A DNA stretch of 64,000 bases, taken from positions 2,326,001 to 2,390,000 of the forward strand of contig NZ_OX365700.1 in assembly GCF_947241125.1 (NCBI RefSeq). The letters are read 5' to 3'. This stretch comes from Nitrospira tepida. Lineage in GTDB: Bacteria > Nitrospirota > Nitrospiria > Nitrospirales > Nitrospiraceae. The notes beneath the pieces were generated by a model. The model had not been told where the DNA came from. It ran no database searches and saw only the letters and a program-made list of their open reading frames with translations. Below, piece by piece: positions 44,991 to 54,571 of the stretch (position 1 is its first letter; every line of letters begins with the position of its first letter). A program made the position numbers and the translations under genes.

Positions 44991-45797
44991 ATGGCGCGAA
45001 TGAACGGCAAGTCGGTTCTCTTGAGCATGGCGGCGTGGGTCGTCCTTACCTCTTCGGCTCAAGCCGAGCTTGATGACCGGAGCATCATCGACCTGACGTA
45101 TCCTTTCGATGAACACACGATCTATTGGCCCCACAACAAACCCTTCGCCTGGGAGCAGACTTCATGGGGGCCTTCGTCCGGGGGCTATTGGTACGCATCG
45201 GGACAGTTCTGCACCGCGGAACATGGAGGGACGCATCTGGACGCTCCGATCCACTTTGCCAAGGATGGCCTGACCTTGGATGAAATCCCGCTTCAGAAGC
45301 TGATCGGGCCGGCGGTCGTGATCGATGTGTCTGAGGCGGCAAAGCAAGACCGGGACTATCGCATGACGGTCGCCGACATCCAGGGTTGGGAAAAGGCTTA
45401 CGGAAGGATTCCTGATGGGGCGATCGTCTTGATGAGGACCGGCTGGGGACAGTTCTGGCCGGACCGCAAAGCCTATTTGGGCAGCCAGACTCCGGACGAT
45501 GCCGCAACACTGCACTTTCCGGGCTTTTCGAAGGAAGCGGCGGTCTATCTGACCAGCGGACGCCGGATCGACGGCATCGGCATCGATACGGCCAGCATGG
45601 ACCATGGGCCGTCCCGGGATTTCATCGTCCATCAGATTGTCAATGGAGCGAACCTCTATGGTCTGGAGAACCTGGCCAATCTGGATCAGCTCCCGCAGAA
45701 AGGTGCGACGCTGATCCTGTTGCCGATGAAGATCAAGGGCGGGAGCGGAGGGCCGGTTCGCGTGATCGCACTGTTGCCGCAGGAGATCAAGAGATAG
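44991..45797 (+). CDS. exported cyclase-family (kynurenine formamidase-like) hydrolase
   Basis: 268 residues from the ATG at 44991 after AAAAGGAG. A signal peptide (SVLLSMAAWVVLTSSAQA) precedes IIDLTYPFDEHTIYWPHN and the metal-binding motif HGGTHLDAPIHF, the H-x-G-T-H-x-D-x-P-x-H signature of the cyclase family, metal-dependent hydrolases of amides and lactones. MTVADIQGWEKAYGRIPDG and GIGIDTASMDHG support it. Exported forms are less common. Head-to-head with the RuBisCO-like operon and ahead of the dehydrogenase gene by 12 bases. Confidence 0.88.
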   Translation: MARMNGKSVLLSMAAWVVLTSSAQAELDDRSIIDLTYPFDEHTIYWPHNKPFAWEQTSWGPSSGGYWYASGQFCTAEHGGTHLDAPIHFAKDGLTLDEIPLQKLIGPAVVIDVSEAAKQDRDYRMTVADIQGWEKAYGRIPDGAIVLMRTGWGQFWPDRKAYLGSQTPDDAATLHFPGFSKEAAVYLTSGRRIDGIGIDTASMDHGPSRDFIVHQIVNGANLYGLENLANLDQLPQKGATLILLPMKIKGGSGGPVRVIALLPQEIKR

Positions 45798-45809
45798 AGG
45801 GAGGCTGCC

Positions 45810-46688
45810 GTGTCATTGACGATCGCTGTCCTGGGCGGAGGGTTGATGGGAAGACCGATGGCTTTGCGTCTCAAGGCCTGCGGCCACGACCTGCGGCTTT
45901 ACAACCGGACGAGCCGGAAGGTCGAGGACCTGGGACGGCAAGGGATATTGGTGGCTAGCCACCCCATGCAGGCGATCGAAGCCGCAAGGGTGGTCATTCT
46001 CATGCTGGCCGATGCGCCAGCTATCCATGCGGTGTTGGATCAATTGGACGGCAAGTTCCCCTTCGAGGGAAAGACCGTGATCCAGATGGGGACCATCAGT
46101 CCCGAGGAAAGCCGGGCTTGCGAGCGGAGGATCGTGACGCTTGGCGGCGACTATCTGGAAGCGCCGGTTCTGGGAAGCCTTGCCGAGGCGAAGGAGGGTC
46201 GTCTGTTGGTGATGGTGGGAGCGAAGCCCGAGCAGTTCGCCGAATGGCGGGAGCTGTTGGCCTGTTTCGGTCCTGATCCGCGGCACCTCGGCACGGTCGG
46301 GCAGGCGGCCCTGGTCAAGCTGGCGCTCAACCAATTGATCGCGTCGCACATCGCGGCCCTGTCGCTCAGTCTGGGATTAATCCAGCGGTCCGGCGTTCCG
46401 GTGGAATCGTTCATGGCGCTGTTGCGGGAGAGCGCCCTGTTCGCCCCCATGTTCGACAAGAAATTGCCGCGATTGCTCGACCGGCGCTATGACCATCCGA
46501 ATTTCTCCGCCCGGCACCTGCTGAAGGACATCGACCTCTGCCGCGAAACGGCTGCGCGACTGAATGTCCAGACCGGCGGGTTGGACGGGGTGCGAGCGCT
46601 GGTGGCGGAAACTGTCCGCCAAGGCTGGGGCGACGCTGACTATTCCGCTCTGTTCGAAGTGATCTCGCCCATTCAACCGGAAGGATAA
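45810..46688 (+). CDS. 3-hydroxyisobutyrate dehydrogenase-like NAD(P)-dependent oxidoreductase
   Basis: 292 residues from a GTG at 45810 with GAGGGAGG upstream. The Rossmann start TIAVLGGGLMGRPMALRL, the VIQMGTISPEESRACER region, GDYLEAPVLGSLAEAKEG and the catalytic lysine area (VGQAALVKLALNQLIASH) fit the beta-hydroxyacid dehydrogenase family, which includes HIBADH, tartronate semialdehyde reductase and GLYR1. The substrate cannot be told. Likely cotranscribed with the cyclase-family gene and divergent from the RuBisCO-like operon. Confidence 0.88.
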   Translation: MSLTIAVLGGGLMGRPMALRLKACGHDLRLYNRTSRKVEDLGRQGILVASHPMQAIEAARVVILMLADAPAIHAVLDQLDGKFPFEGKTVIQMGTISPEESRACERRIVTLGGDYLEAPVLGSLAEAKEGRLLVMVGAKPEQFAEWRELLACFGPDPRHLGTVGQAALVKLALNQLIASHIAALSLSLGLIQRSGVPVESFMALLRESALFAPMFDKKLPRLLDRRYDHPNFSARHLLKDIDLCRETAARLNVQTGGLDGVRALVAETVRQGWGDADYSALFEVISPIQPEG

Positions 46689-46770
46689 GCCAGCTTCGAT
46701 TGCTTCCGAACGCGGAACCGGCGGCCCGTTCTTGACTTCATCCGCCGAAGCCGATATTCACATCCCGCTA

Positions 46771-46981
46771 GCGCGCATTATTCATAACGGTTCGTTGCGA
46801 AATTGCGGAGTCGCGTTGCGAGACGGGCGCGTGGAGCCTCGAGGGGCCGAGGCATACTTGAAACAGTATGTTGAGGCCGTGAGAGGCGAGCCCGCCCGCT
46901 GGCATGCCAGTAAGTCGCATGCCAGCTTGTCGCAGCAGCGAGGCCGCAATTGCAGTAGAAGCGTTCATGAATAATGCGCGC
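46771..46981 (-). mobile_element. MITE-like element, copy D (about 211 bp)
   Basis: Inverse orientation to copy A and closest to it in sequence. The ends are GCGCGCATTATTCAT and its complement (46967-46981), a compensated variant of the A and C ends. The inner hairpin CATACT-TGAAAC-AGTATG is at 46853-46870 and the 10 bp palindrome GCTGGCATGC/GCATGCCAGC at 46898-46907 with 46917-46926. It lies upstream of the DUF900 hydrolase gene. Confidence 0.82.
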
Positions 46982-47031
46982 CTGGCGCACCGGCGTCGAT
47001 CACCGCACCTCACGAGAACCGACAAGGAGCC

Positions 47032-48177
47032 ATGAGCATGACCGAGTTACGACTGTTCTACGCGACCAACCGCAACCATCTCGGCAAGGATCGATGGCGC
47101 CCCGACGGCTACGGCAAGAAATTCAGCGACGACGGGGTCGAGAATCTCCGCTTCGGCAGGCTGACGCTGGAAGCCGACGAGTCCAAGATGGCCAGGTATC
47201 TGGATAAGGACTGCGAAACGATGGGACAGGGGGACGGCGAAGGCCTGATCAAGTACCTGTCGAAATGCGCCGAGTCCGCCGACATCGTGGCCTATCGGGA
47301 AAAGATCAACCGGTCGGTCGCCGAGGACCAACAGGAGAACATCAAGCTGGGATCACAGGCCGCGTTTGCCGATCTTCAAGCGATCATGTTCAAAAATACG
47401 GACGTGCTGATCTATATCCACGGCTTCAACGTCTCCTGGGTCGACGCGGTCGGCTCGGCCCTGTCGCTTCAGGAAATGCTGAACCACTGCCCCGAGGGGG
47501 ACCCCAAACAGCACGTGCAGGTGGTGCTCTTCAGTTGGCCGTCAGACGGGATGGCGCTGCCGTTCGTCTCCTACAAGTCGGACCGGTCCGAAGCGGCCGG
47601 GTCCGGCAACGCTGTCGGCCGCGGCATTCTGAAGGTGCGGGATTTTCTCGCGAGCCTCCGCCGCGCGGATGAACAGCTCTGCAAGCAGGATCTTCATCTC
47701 TTGTGCCATTCCATGGGCAACTATCTCTTGCAGAACGCGCTCGAACGGTGCGACGCCTTCACGCCGGGCAACGCCTTGCCCCGTCTGTTCGAACATATCT
47801 TCCTCTGCTCCCCCGACGTGGATGACACGGCGCTGGAGGAGGGGCAACCGTTGGGGCGGCTGCACGAATTGGCCAGGAGCGTCAGCGTCTATCATAATCG
47901 AGGCGATGCGGCATTGGTCGTGTCGGATTACACCAAAGGCAATCCCGACCGCCTCGGATCGAACGGGCCGGCCCGGCCGACGCTGGTGCATAACAAGGTG
48001 CATCAGATCGACTGCACAAGCATTGTCAAGGGTCTGGTGGAGCACAGTTACTATCTGGTGGGCAACGTCAATGCGGATATCCGCATGAGCATCGACGGGA
48101 TGCAGCACGACGACCTGAGACGCCACCGCAACCGGGTCGGGGTGATGGGCAATCAGTGGGAGATGCGGTCCACGTAA
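47032..48177 (+). CDS. DUF900-type alpha/beta hydrolase
   Basis: 381 residues. RLFYATNRNHLGKDRW at the N-terminus, VLIYIHGFNVSWVDAVGSAL with the oxyanion region, LFSWPSDG and the nucleophile elbow LLCHSMGNYLLQNAL (Ser in HSMG) identify the DUF900 hydrolase family; the acid and base residues are expected in CSPDVDDTALEEG and near VHQIDC. AAGGAGCC lies directly before the first ATG; a second ATG six bases later is also possible. Cytoplasmic, no signal peptide. Substrate unknown. Confidence 0.85.
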   Translation: MSMTELRLFYATNRNHLGKDRWRPDGYGKKFSDDGVENLRFGRLTLEADESKMARYLDKDCETMGQGDGEGLIKYLSKCAESADIVAYREKINRSVAEDQQENIKLGSQAAFADLQAIMFKNTDVLIYIHGFNVSWVDAVGSALSLQEMLNHCPEGDPKQHVQVVLFSWPSDGMALPFVSYKSDRSEAAGSGNAVGRGILKVRDFLASLRRADEQLCKQDLHLLCHSMGNYLLQNALERCDAFTPGNALPRLFEHIFLCSPDVDDTALEEGQPLGRLHELARSVSVYHNRGDAALVVSDYTKGNPDRLGSNGPARPTLVHNKVHQIDCTSIVKGLVEHSYYLVGNVNADIRMSIDGMQHDDLRRHRNRVGVMGNQWEMRST

Positions 48178-48204
48178 TGTGGACTCACGGCCTCCTCTCC
48201 GAGG

Positions 48205-48232
48205 TGCCCGTTGCTCTCCCGTTGCAACGTAT
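48205..48232. repeat. degenerate REP-like half palindrome
   Basis: GCCCGTTGC at 48205-48213 is followed by a second GTTGCAAC rather than by the expected GCAACGGGC arm, so this is a decayed or partial member of the REP-like family seen near 11.5 and 20.9 kb. Confidence 0.4.
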
Positions 48233-48267
48233 CATGAGAGAGGGCAGGGAGAGGGGAGACGCAAATG

Positions 48268-48678
48268 CTAGGACGCGACGAACTTGATCGCGGCCGAGTT
48301 GATGCAATACCGTAGTCCCGTCGGCCTCGGGCCGTCCTTGAAGATGTGGCCTTGATGGCCCTCGCATCGCGCGCAATGGACTTCCGTACGGGGATACAGC
48401 AGGTGGAAATCGGTCTTGGTGCCGATCACATGAGAGGCGACCGGCTGCCAGAAGCTCGGCCAGCCTGTGCCGCTGTCATATTTGTGCTCGGATGACCAGA
48501 GTGGAAGCTCGCATCCGGCGCAGAGATAGAGACCGGCCTGCTTGTTGTCATGATAGGCGTTGAAAAAGGCCCGTTCAGTGGCTTCCTTCCGCAGGACCTG
48601 GTACTGCTCCGGCGTCAGTGATTGTCGCCACTGCTCATCGGTCTTGACGACCTTCACGATAGTTGCGGGGATGTCCAT
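48268..48678 (-). CDS. msrB: peptide-methionine (R)-S-oxide reductase
   Basis: 136 residues. MsrB reduces methionine-R-sulfoxide in proteins. The zinc site uses two CxxC pairs (CAGC and CARC in HCARCEGHQGHIF), the active-site cysteine is in LRYCINSAA, and YDSGTGWPSFWQP is the conserved core. No signal peptide, so it is cytoplasmic. AGGAGGA precedes the ATG. The gene is convergent with the DUF900 hydrolase. Confidence 0.96.
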   Translation of the reverse strand: MDIPATIVKVVKTDEQWRQSLTPEQYQVLRKEATERAFFNAYHDNKQAGLYLCAGCELPLWSSEHKYDSGTGWPSFWQPVASHVIGTKTDFHLLYPRTEVHCARCEGHQGHIFKDGPRPTGLRYCINSAAIKFVAS

Positions 48679-48774
48679 GGTTCGTCCTCCTGCTTGGAAT
48701 GGACCGCCGATGCGCCGGCTTCCGGTTCACCGGCTCGGCCAGACCTCGACGACCAACACCAGTCTCTCATAAGG

Positions 48775-49302
48775 ATGGCGATGAAACAATCAGCCCGCCG
48801 GCCTGTTGAACGGGAACCGGATCTGAGCCAGGATCAACGGGAGGATCTGCGCCGGTTCGCCGACCTGATCGCGCGAATCCTGGACACGTCGTTTCAGATT
48901 CCTGGCACCGGCATCAGGTTCGGACTTGATCCGCTGCTCGGCCTCCTGCCTGGGGCGGGCGATGCGGTGGCAAGCCTGATCGGGTCCACGATCCTCATTC
49001 TTGCCGCCAAGCTTCAAGTCCCGCGCATCGTCCTGGTTCGAATGTCTTCCAACATGGCGATCAATGCGATCGTCGGCGCGGTGCCGCTCGTGGGGGATGC
49101 ATTCTCCGTCTGGTTCCGCAGCAACGTCCGGAACGCCGAGCTGCTGCGCCGGCATGCGGCGGCGGAGCGGCGACCTTCGACCCTTCAAGACTGGCTCTTC
49201 GTCCTGTCTCTGGGAACCGCCACCCTGCTTGTCATCATCGGGGCGATTGTGCTGGTGCTGTGGGGGATCTCCGCCCTCTGGAGGCTGGCCTCGGGCGGAT
49301 AA
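48775..49302 (+). CDS. DUF4112 membrane protein
   Basis: 175 residues from the ATG at 48775, or 173 from 48781. The region ARILDTSFQIPGTGIRFGLD, LLGLLPGAGDAVASLIGS and PLVGDAFSVWFRSNVRNAELL fits DUF4112. Two hydrophobic segments (about 55-75 and 90-105) and a C-terminal helix (WLFVLSLGTATLLVIIGAIV) indicate a membrane protein. It is divergent from msrB and ends before the lon terminator. Function unknown. Confidence 0.8.
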   Translation: MAMKQSARRPVEREPDLSQDQREDLRRFADLIARILDTSFQIPGTGIRFGLDPLLGLLPGAGDAVASLIGSTILILAAKLQVPRIVLVRMSSNMAINAIVGAVPLVGDAFSVWFRSNVRNAELLRRHAAAERRPSTLQDWLFVLSLGTATLLVIIGAIVLVLWGISALWRLASGG

Positions 49303-49349
49303 CCGAGACGGTCCTTCAGATTTCTGCCAGCCCTTCTTGCCGCTGGTGC

Positions 49350-49386
49350 AAAAAAAAAAAAAGGGGCCGGCCAAGTGGCCGGCCCC
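49350..49386 (-). terminator. Rho-independent terminator of lon
   Basis: On the minus strand: GGGGCCGGCC (49377-49386), loop ACTT, GGCCGGCCCC (49363-49372), followed by 13 T (49350-49362). It is a perfect 10 bp GC stem about 20 bases after the lon stop. Confidence 0.97.
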
Positions 49387-49405
49387 CTTCGTGCAACCGA
49401 TCAGC

Positions 49406-51805
49406 CTACAGGACTTCGACCGTCTCGGCAGCAGCGGCCTGACCGGTCTTTTTTGCTGCCGCCTCGCCGGTTTCTTCGATAGCCGCGCGCAGCACGTCGT
49501 CGATCCGCTCGGCAAGGATGAACTGCACGGCCTTGTGCACCTCTTCCGGCACCTCCTTGAGATCCTTCTCGTTGGCCTTGGGAAGGATGACGCGGGTGAT
49601 GCCGGCCCTGTGAGCCGCCAGCACCTTTTCCTTGATCCCTCCCACCGGCAGAACCAGGCCGCTCAGGCTGATCTCTCCGGTCATGGCCGTATCCCGCCGC
49701 ACCGGCACCCCCGTGTAGGCCGAAGCCAAGGCCGTCGCCATCGTGACCCCGGCGGATGGGCCGTCCTTGGGGATGGCGCCCGACGGAACGTGGATGTGCA
49801 GCCCGTTCCGCTTGAAGCGGGAGATGTCGAGCCCCATGCCTTCGGCGTGGGACCAGAGGTAGCTCCGCGCCGCCCGCGCCGATTCCTGCATCACCTCTCC
49901 GAGTTGTCCCGTCAAGGTCAGGTCGTGGCTGCCAGGCAGGAGACTGGTCTCCACGTAGAGGACATCGCCCCCGGTCGGCGTCCAGGCCAAGCCGGTCGCC
50001 ACGCCGGGAGGCAGTTCCTTCCGGATCTCCTCCGGCTGGAACCGTTCGGTCCCCAGCCATTCCTGCACCTCCTCCTTCGTGATCTCGATCGCCGACTCCG
50101 CTTGCTCAGCCGGCGATTCGGCGATCTTCAGCGCGATCTTGCGGGCGAGCTTGCCGAGCTGTTGTTCGAGCTGACGCACCCCCGCCTCTCTGGTGTAGCG
50201 GGCGATGACCAACGTCAGGAGTTCCGGCGAGAGCCGGACCAACTCCCGCTTGAGGCCGGCCTCTTGAACCCGCCGGGGCCAGAGGTAGCGCTGCGCGATC
50301 TCGAACTTCTCCTGCTCGCTGTAGCCCGGAAGCCGGATGACCTCCATCCGGTCCAGGAGCGGCTGCGAAATGGGATCCAACGTGTTCGCCGTCGTGATGA
50401 ACATGATCTTGGAGAGATCGAACGGCAGATCCAGATAGTGATCCCGAAACGTGTGGTTCTGCGCCGGATCGAGAATTTCCAACAGGGCCGCGGCCGGATC
50501 GCCCCGGAAATCACGGCCCACCTTGTCCACTTCGTCCAGCATCACGACCGGGTTATTCACCCCCGCGCGCCGCAACGCCTGGATGATGCTGCCGGGCATG
50601 GCGCCCACGTAGGTCCGCCGGTGGCCCCGCAGTTCCGCCTCGTCATGCACTCCGCCCAAACTCACCCGCTCAAACTTGCGGCCGAGCGCGCGCGCGACGG
50701 ATTGGCCGAGACTCGTCTTGCCGACGCCGGGAGGCCCGACGAGACACAGGATCGGCGCCTTCGCGGTCGGGTTGAGCTTCAAGACTGCCAGATGCTCGAC
50801 GATCCGCTCCTTGACTTCCTTGATCCCGTAGTGGTCCTCGTCCAGCACCTGGCGCACTCGGGCCAGCTCCAGGCTGTCCTCCGAGGACTTCTTCCAAGGC
50901 AATTCGAGCACCAGCTCGAGATAATTGCGGATGACCTGATGGTCCCCGGCCGACGGGGGCAGCTTGGCCAGGCGGGCAAGCTCCCGCTCCGCGTCCTTCT
51001 TGACCGATTCGGGAAGGTCGGCCTCGCGGATGCGACGCCGCAGTTCGGCCACATCGCCTTCCTCGTCCTCGTCCTCGCCGAGTTCCCGCTGAATCGCTTT
51101 CAGTTGTTCGCGGAGGATGTACTCGCGCTGGGTCTTTCCGATTTTCTCCTGCGCGTCGCTCGCGATCTTGTTGCGAAGCTGGAGAATCTGGACCTCGCGG
51201 GCCAAGGCCGCGTAGACGTTGCGGAGAAGGTCCTCGCGCGTGGAGGCTTCGAGCAAGGCCTGCTCCTCGGCCAGCGTCAAGTTCAACAACGAGGCCACGC
51301 GATAGGCCAGGGAAATCGGGTCCGGGTCCATGCCCAGGGAGAGCAACGCTTCGGTCACGCCGCTGGTCTGCACCAGCTTGGTCAACTCGCCCGTCAAATC
51401 GATGATGGCCCGATGCAGCGCGTCGGCCTCCGCTCCGCTCTCGCCCTCCAGCGACAGGGGCCGCACTCGCCCTTCCAGGAAGGGATCCAGCCGCTCGAGC
51501 TTGATCAGCACCTGACGGTCCACTCCCTGCACGAGCGTGTGCAATTGGCCGTCGGGCGTGCGGCCGATCTGCTTGATGATGGCTTTGGTTCCGATCGCAT
51601 AGAGATCGGTCTGCGTCGGCTGTTCGAGGTCCGGCTGACGCTGGGCCACGATGAGGAGTGTCTTGTCCTCGGACTTGGAAGCGGCTTCAACCGCCGCGAT
51701 CGACCGTGGCCGGCCGATCGTCACCGGCATCATGACACCGGGAAACAGGACGGTTCGTTTGACCGGCACGATCGGCAGGGTCGTGAGATTGGTCTCGTCG
51801 CTCAT
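49406..51805 (-). CDS. lon: ATP-dependent protease Lon
   Basis: 799 residues, full length. Lon degrades misfolded and regulatory proteins. The N-terminal substrate domain (about 10-200) begins [20 protein letters not shown]; the AAA+ domain has Walker A GPPGVGKT and Walker B region [11 protein letters not shown]; the protease domain has the catalytic Ser in [14 protein letters not shown] and Lys in [14 protein letters not shown]. The C-terminus has a short Ala/Lys-rich extension. It is the only gene before a strong terminator. No heat-shock (CIRCE or sigma-32) signal was recognised upstream. Confidence 0.97.
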   Translation of the reverse strand: MSDETNLTTLPIVPVKRTVLFPGVMMPVTIGRPRSIAAVEAASKSEDKTLLIVAQRQPDLEQPTQTDLYAIGTKAIIKQIGRTPDGQLHTLVQGVDRQVLIKLERLDPFLEGRVRPLSLEGESGAEADALHRAIIDLTGELTKLVQTSGVTEALLSLGMDPDPISLAYRVASLLNLTLAEEQALLEASTREDLLRNVYAALAREVQILQLRNKIASDAQEKIGKTQREYILREQLKAIQRELGEDEDEEGDVAELRRRIREADLPESVKKDAERELARLAKLPPSAGDHQVIRNYLELVLELPWKKSSEDSLELARVRQVLDEDHYGIKEVKERIVEHLAVLKLNPTAKAPILCLVGPPGVGKTSLGQSVARALGRKFERVSLGGVHDEAELRGHRRTYVGAMPGSIIQALRRAGVNNPVVMLDEVDKVGRDFRGDPAAALLEILDPAQNHTFRDHYLDLPFDLSKIMFITTANTLDPISQPLLDRMEVIRLPGYSEQEKFEIAQRYLWPRRVQEAGLKRELVRLSPELLTLVIARYTREAGVRQLEQQLGKLARKIALKIAESPAEQAESAIEITKEEVQEWLGTERFQPEEIRKELPPGVATGLAWTPTGGDVLYVETSLLPGSHDLTLTGQLGEVMQESARAARSYLWSHAEGMGLDISRFKRNGLHIHVPSGAIPKDGPSAGVTMATALASAYTGVPVRRDTAMTGEISLSGLVLPVGGIKEKVLAAHRAGITRVILPKANEKDLKEVPEEVHKAVQFILAERIDDVLRAAIEETGEAAAKKTGQAAAAETVEVL

Positions 51806-51964
51806 GGTCTATCTTCTCCTTTACGGGCCGCAGACAGGCATCGGCACGTAACTGTAGATAGGCACGGGCGGAACGAAGTCAAGCAATCGGAGGCCGGGCG
51901 AGGGGAGAAGCGGAGCGGCCGGAGGCGCAAGCTCAAGCTTTTCGAGGAGTTGTCCGACCGGCGC

Positions 51965-54001
51965 TCACTGTCGATCCATGAACAGGGACCCGGGACTATC
52001 CGAGACCGTGTCTTGGTTGCTGCGCCTGCCGCTGCCGTTGGGAAAATTGCGGGCATAGTAGTCGGCGCCTGCCAGGTCGAAGAAGCTCGCCACGCTGCCG
52101 CCTTCGGCCAGGCCGAGCCCGCGCGGGACAAGGTAGCGATCCTTCCCTCCTTCTTCGATGAAGGCGCTCCAGGCATTGTGGTGGCCGACCCCCAGACCGT
52201 TGGAACGTTCGAATGAGTAGGTGTCGTCATCCGTGCCGGCGTCGATGCCGAGCATGACGCTCACATCCCAGGCTGCTCCCGCGTTGTAATGGGGACCGGT
52301 CGAGTCGTAGTAGTCCGCCCCCCGGTAGTCGATGAAGAGGCCGGCTCCATAGTGCGCGCCGGCTGCCAGGCCGTAGCGGGCGGCCAAGTGGTCGTCGTTT
52401 CCTCCCAGATCCAGCTTGACCCCGATGCCGAAGAAATAGCCGGTCCCTTGAGAAAAGTTGGCCGTCTGGTAATGGTCGTCCCCTTCCAGGTCGAGCAACA
52501 TCCCAAGACCGCCCGCGAGGGCGTAGGCCAGGTCGTCCTGGTTCTTGGACAGGATGCGGATGCCCGATCCGACCCCGACGCCGAAGCACTCGAATTGATA
52601 CAGGGGATTGTTCGGATCTCCGTCCGGAACATCAACAACATTGTAGACACTCGGGTACTTGCCGCCGCATTGGTAATTATCGTGGCCTGACAGGTCGGCG
52701 GCGACGCCGATGCCGCCCGGGCCGGCAAATCCGATGGCATAACCGAAGCTGTGATATTGATCGTCCCCTTCGACATCCACGAGCAGGCCCAACCCGCCGA
52801 TCGCGGCACCTTGGGTGAATTTGGAGCCTGTATAGATGTCGTTGCCCTTTTCGTCGTACAGGAGGCCGATGCCCGCAAACCCGGTTCCTCCGGACCCTTC
52901 GAGCAACTCGTAACTGTCGTTGCCGGATTTGTCGATGAGGAGTCCGATGCCTCCGCGTCCCGTCGCAAGGCCGAGGGGCATGCTTGGAGAGTAGGCATCA
53001 TTGCCGGCCAGATCGATCACGATATGGACCGACTGGTCCACATGGCCGGGCGCCGCGACGGCGCCCCGGTAGATGTCGTCGCCGCCGAGATCGATGATCA
53101 AGGCGATCCGACCGTCGAGCTGGTAGGTATTGGGGCCGGGTCCTCCCACCACGATCGTGCCGGCCGAGGTCTCCCGGACGAGCAGCACGTCCCCCTTCAC
53201 GCCTTCCGGCGGTTTCTTGATCTTGGGCGCCGTGCGGAGGGCCTCGTTCAAATCGCGCAGCAGATCCATGCTGCCGAGTTTCGTCGCGAGCTGGGCGGCT
53301 GTGACCAGCGCATCGTACTCGACATATTCCTGGATCAGTTGGATATAGCGCCGGTTGCTGTAGAGCAGGAATTTCGTCTGGCTGTCTGGGTCCGCAAACT
53401 GAGGGCTGAAGTCATCGAGAAACTTCATCGCATGATCGAAGAGAAACTGTCGATCTTCCGTCGACAGACGCCGCATGGCACGATCGCAATGGTGCTTCAC
53501 CTGTTCGAGCAAGGCGGCCAGGGTGTCGCCTGGGGCCTTCTCGCCGCCGCCGAGCCGCTTGGTCGCGAGAATTTCATGATCCGGCTTGACCCGGCTCTTC
53601 TCAAGCGTCAACAACAGGTCGTCCAGGCCCTCGACCCCGTGTTTGGAGAGGGCGCTGACAAGGAGCCCGTAGGATTCCAGTTGCGCCATGCCCTGCCAGG
53701 GGTCCAGCAGGATATCCAGCGCGTCGCCGCGCTTGCCGATGGCGGGAAAGGTGCGCGCGCCGGTGAGGGCCAAGAGGGTCGCTTTATTTTGCGCGCCCAC
53801 GTTGGACTCAAGGAAGGGCACAACCTGGCGAGCCAGGCGCCCGACCGCCGGCTCGACGCTGAGTCCTGGCGGCAGCGGGGGCTCGATGGGCATGATGGGC
53901 AATTCCGGCAGGGAGGACCGGCAGGCTCCCAGGAAGACAAGCGCAACCAAGATGAACAGTCGCCTGCCTGGTGCAAAGCGCCGTGCCTCTATGCTATGCA
54001 T
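51965..54001 (-). CDS. lipoprotein with repeated LDxxGxDxY motifs
   Basis: 678 residues. Lipobox LGAC near residue 27. A helical region of about 240 residues is followed, from about residue 285 to the end, by roughly eleven repeats of 30-40 residues, each with a hydrophobic strand and (L/I)D-x-x-G-(N/D)-D-x-Y, e.g. LIIDLGGDDIYRG, LLIDKSGNDSYEL, LLVDVEGDDQYHS, MLLDLEGDDHYQT and FIDYRGADYYDS. This pattern suggests a beta-solenoid with Asp/Asn ladders, possibly calcium-binding. No enzyme motif and no family I can name with certainty. It is divergent from the NUDIX gene. Confidence 0.75.
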   Translation of the reverse strand: MHSIEARRFAPGRRLFILVALVFLGACRSSLPELPIMPIEPPLPPGLSVEPAVGRLARQVVPFLESNVGAQNKATLLALTGARTFPAIGKRGDALDILLDPWQGMAQLESYGLLVSALSKHGVEGLDDLLLTLEKSRVKPDHEILATKRLGGGEKAPGDTLAALLEQVKHHCDRAMRRLSTEDRQFLFDHAMKFLDDFSPQFADPDSQTKFLLYSNRRYIQLIQEYVEYDALVTAAQLATKLGSMDLLRDLNEALRTAPKIKKPPEGVKGDVLLVRETSAGTIVVGGPGPNTYQLDGRIALIIDLGGDDIYRGAVAAPGHVDQSVHIVIDLAGNDAYSPSMPLGLATGRGGIGLLIDKSGNDSYELLEGSGGTGFAGIGLLYDEKGNDIYTGSKFTQGAAIGGLGLLVDVEGDDQYHSFGYAIGFAGPGGIGVAADLSGHDNYQCGGKYPSVYNVVDVPDGDPNNPLYQFECFGVGVGSGIRILSKNQDDLAYALAGGLGMLLDLEGDDHYQTANFSQGTGYFFGIGVKLDLGGNDDHLAARYGLAAGAHYGAGLFIDYRGADYYDSTGPHYNAGAAWDVSVMLGIDAGTDDDTYSFERSNGLGVGHHNAWSAFIEEGGKDRYLVPRGLGLAEGGSVASFFDLAGADYYARNFPNGSGRRSNQDTVSDSPGSLFMDRQ

Positions 54002-54019
54002 GGAACAACAACTCGTGCG

Positions 54020-54571
54020 ATGTCACCGGCACCCATGAAGTTTTGCCCCCAGTGCGCGGCGCCCCTCGGCAGGAAAATCCCGCCCGGCGATCACTTGCAG
54101 AGACTGGTGTGCGATCTGTGCGAGACGATCCTGTACGAAAATCCCAAAATCGTCGCGGGCTGCATCGTGGAATGGGAGGACAGCGTCCTGTTGTGTCGAC
54201 GAGCGATCGATCCGCGAATGGGATTCTGGACCTTTCCGGCCGGCTTCATGGAACTTGGCGAGGGGACGGAGGAAGCGGCTTGCCGGGAAACGCTGGAGGA
54301 GGCGCAGGCGATCGTGCAGGCGTGCCAATTGTATGCGGTCGTGAGCATGCCCCACATCGGGCAGGTCTATATGGTGTTTCGAGGGCAATTGGCTGCGCCG
54401 GACTATCGTCCCGGCCCCGAGAGCTTGGAAGTGGACCTGTTCGTGCATGATCGAATTCCCTGGGATTCTCTGGCCTTTCCCGTAATTCGCGATGTGCTGG
54501 CCCGTTACGTGTCGGACGCGCGGACCGGCGTCTTTCCGCTCTATGTGGCCAGCCTCGGACCATCTAAGTAG
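54020..54571 (+). CDS. NUDIX hydrolase with N-terminal zinc ribbon
   Basis: 183 residues from the ATG at 54020, or 178 from 54035. The zinc ribbon (FCPQCAAPL, VCDLCETILYENPK) precedes a NUDIX box GFMELGEGTEEAACRETLEE, which keeps the RE and EE residues; the usual terminal XG is AQ. The layout resembles NADH pyrophosphatase-like or ADP-ribose pyrophosphatase members. The substrate is open. A much longer frame that runs through this gene from 52751 is antisense to the lipoprotein gene and is not used. Confidence 0.85.
   Translation: MSPAPMKFCPQCAAPLGRKIPPGDHLQRLVCDLCETILYENPKIVAGCIVEWEDSVLLCRRAIDPRMGFWTFPAGFMELGEGTEEAACRETLEEAQAIVQACQLYAVVSMPHIGQVYMVFRGQLAAPDYRPGPESLEVDLFVHDRIPWDSLAFPVIRDVLARYVSDARTGVFPLYVASLGPSK

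Noticed and set aside
49001-52216. 1071-codon open frame on the plus strand
   Set aside because: It lies antisense to lon and crosses its terminator; the protein has no family character. Long antisense frames are expected in GC-rich genes.
52751-54571. 606-codon plus-strand frame ending in a NUDIX domain
   Set aside because: Only the last 183 codons are the NUDIX gene; the rest is antisense to the repeat-rich lipoprotein gene.
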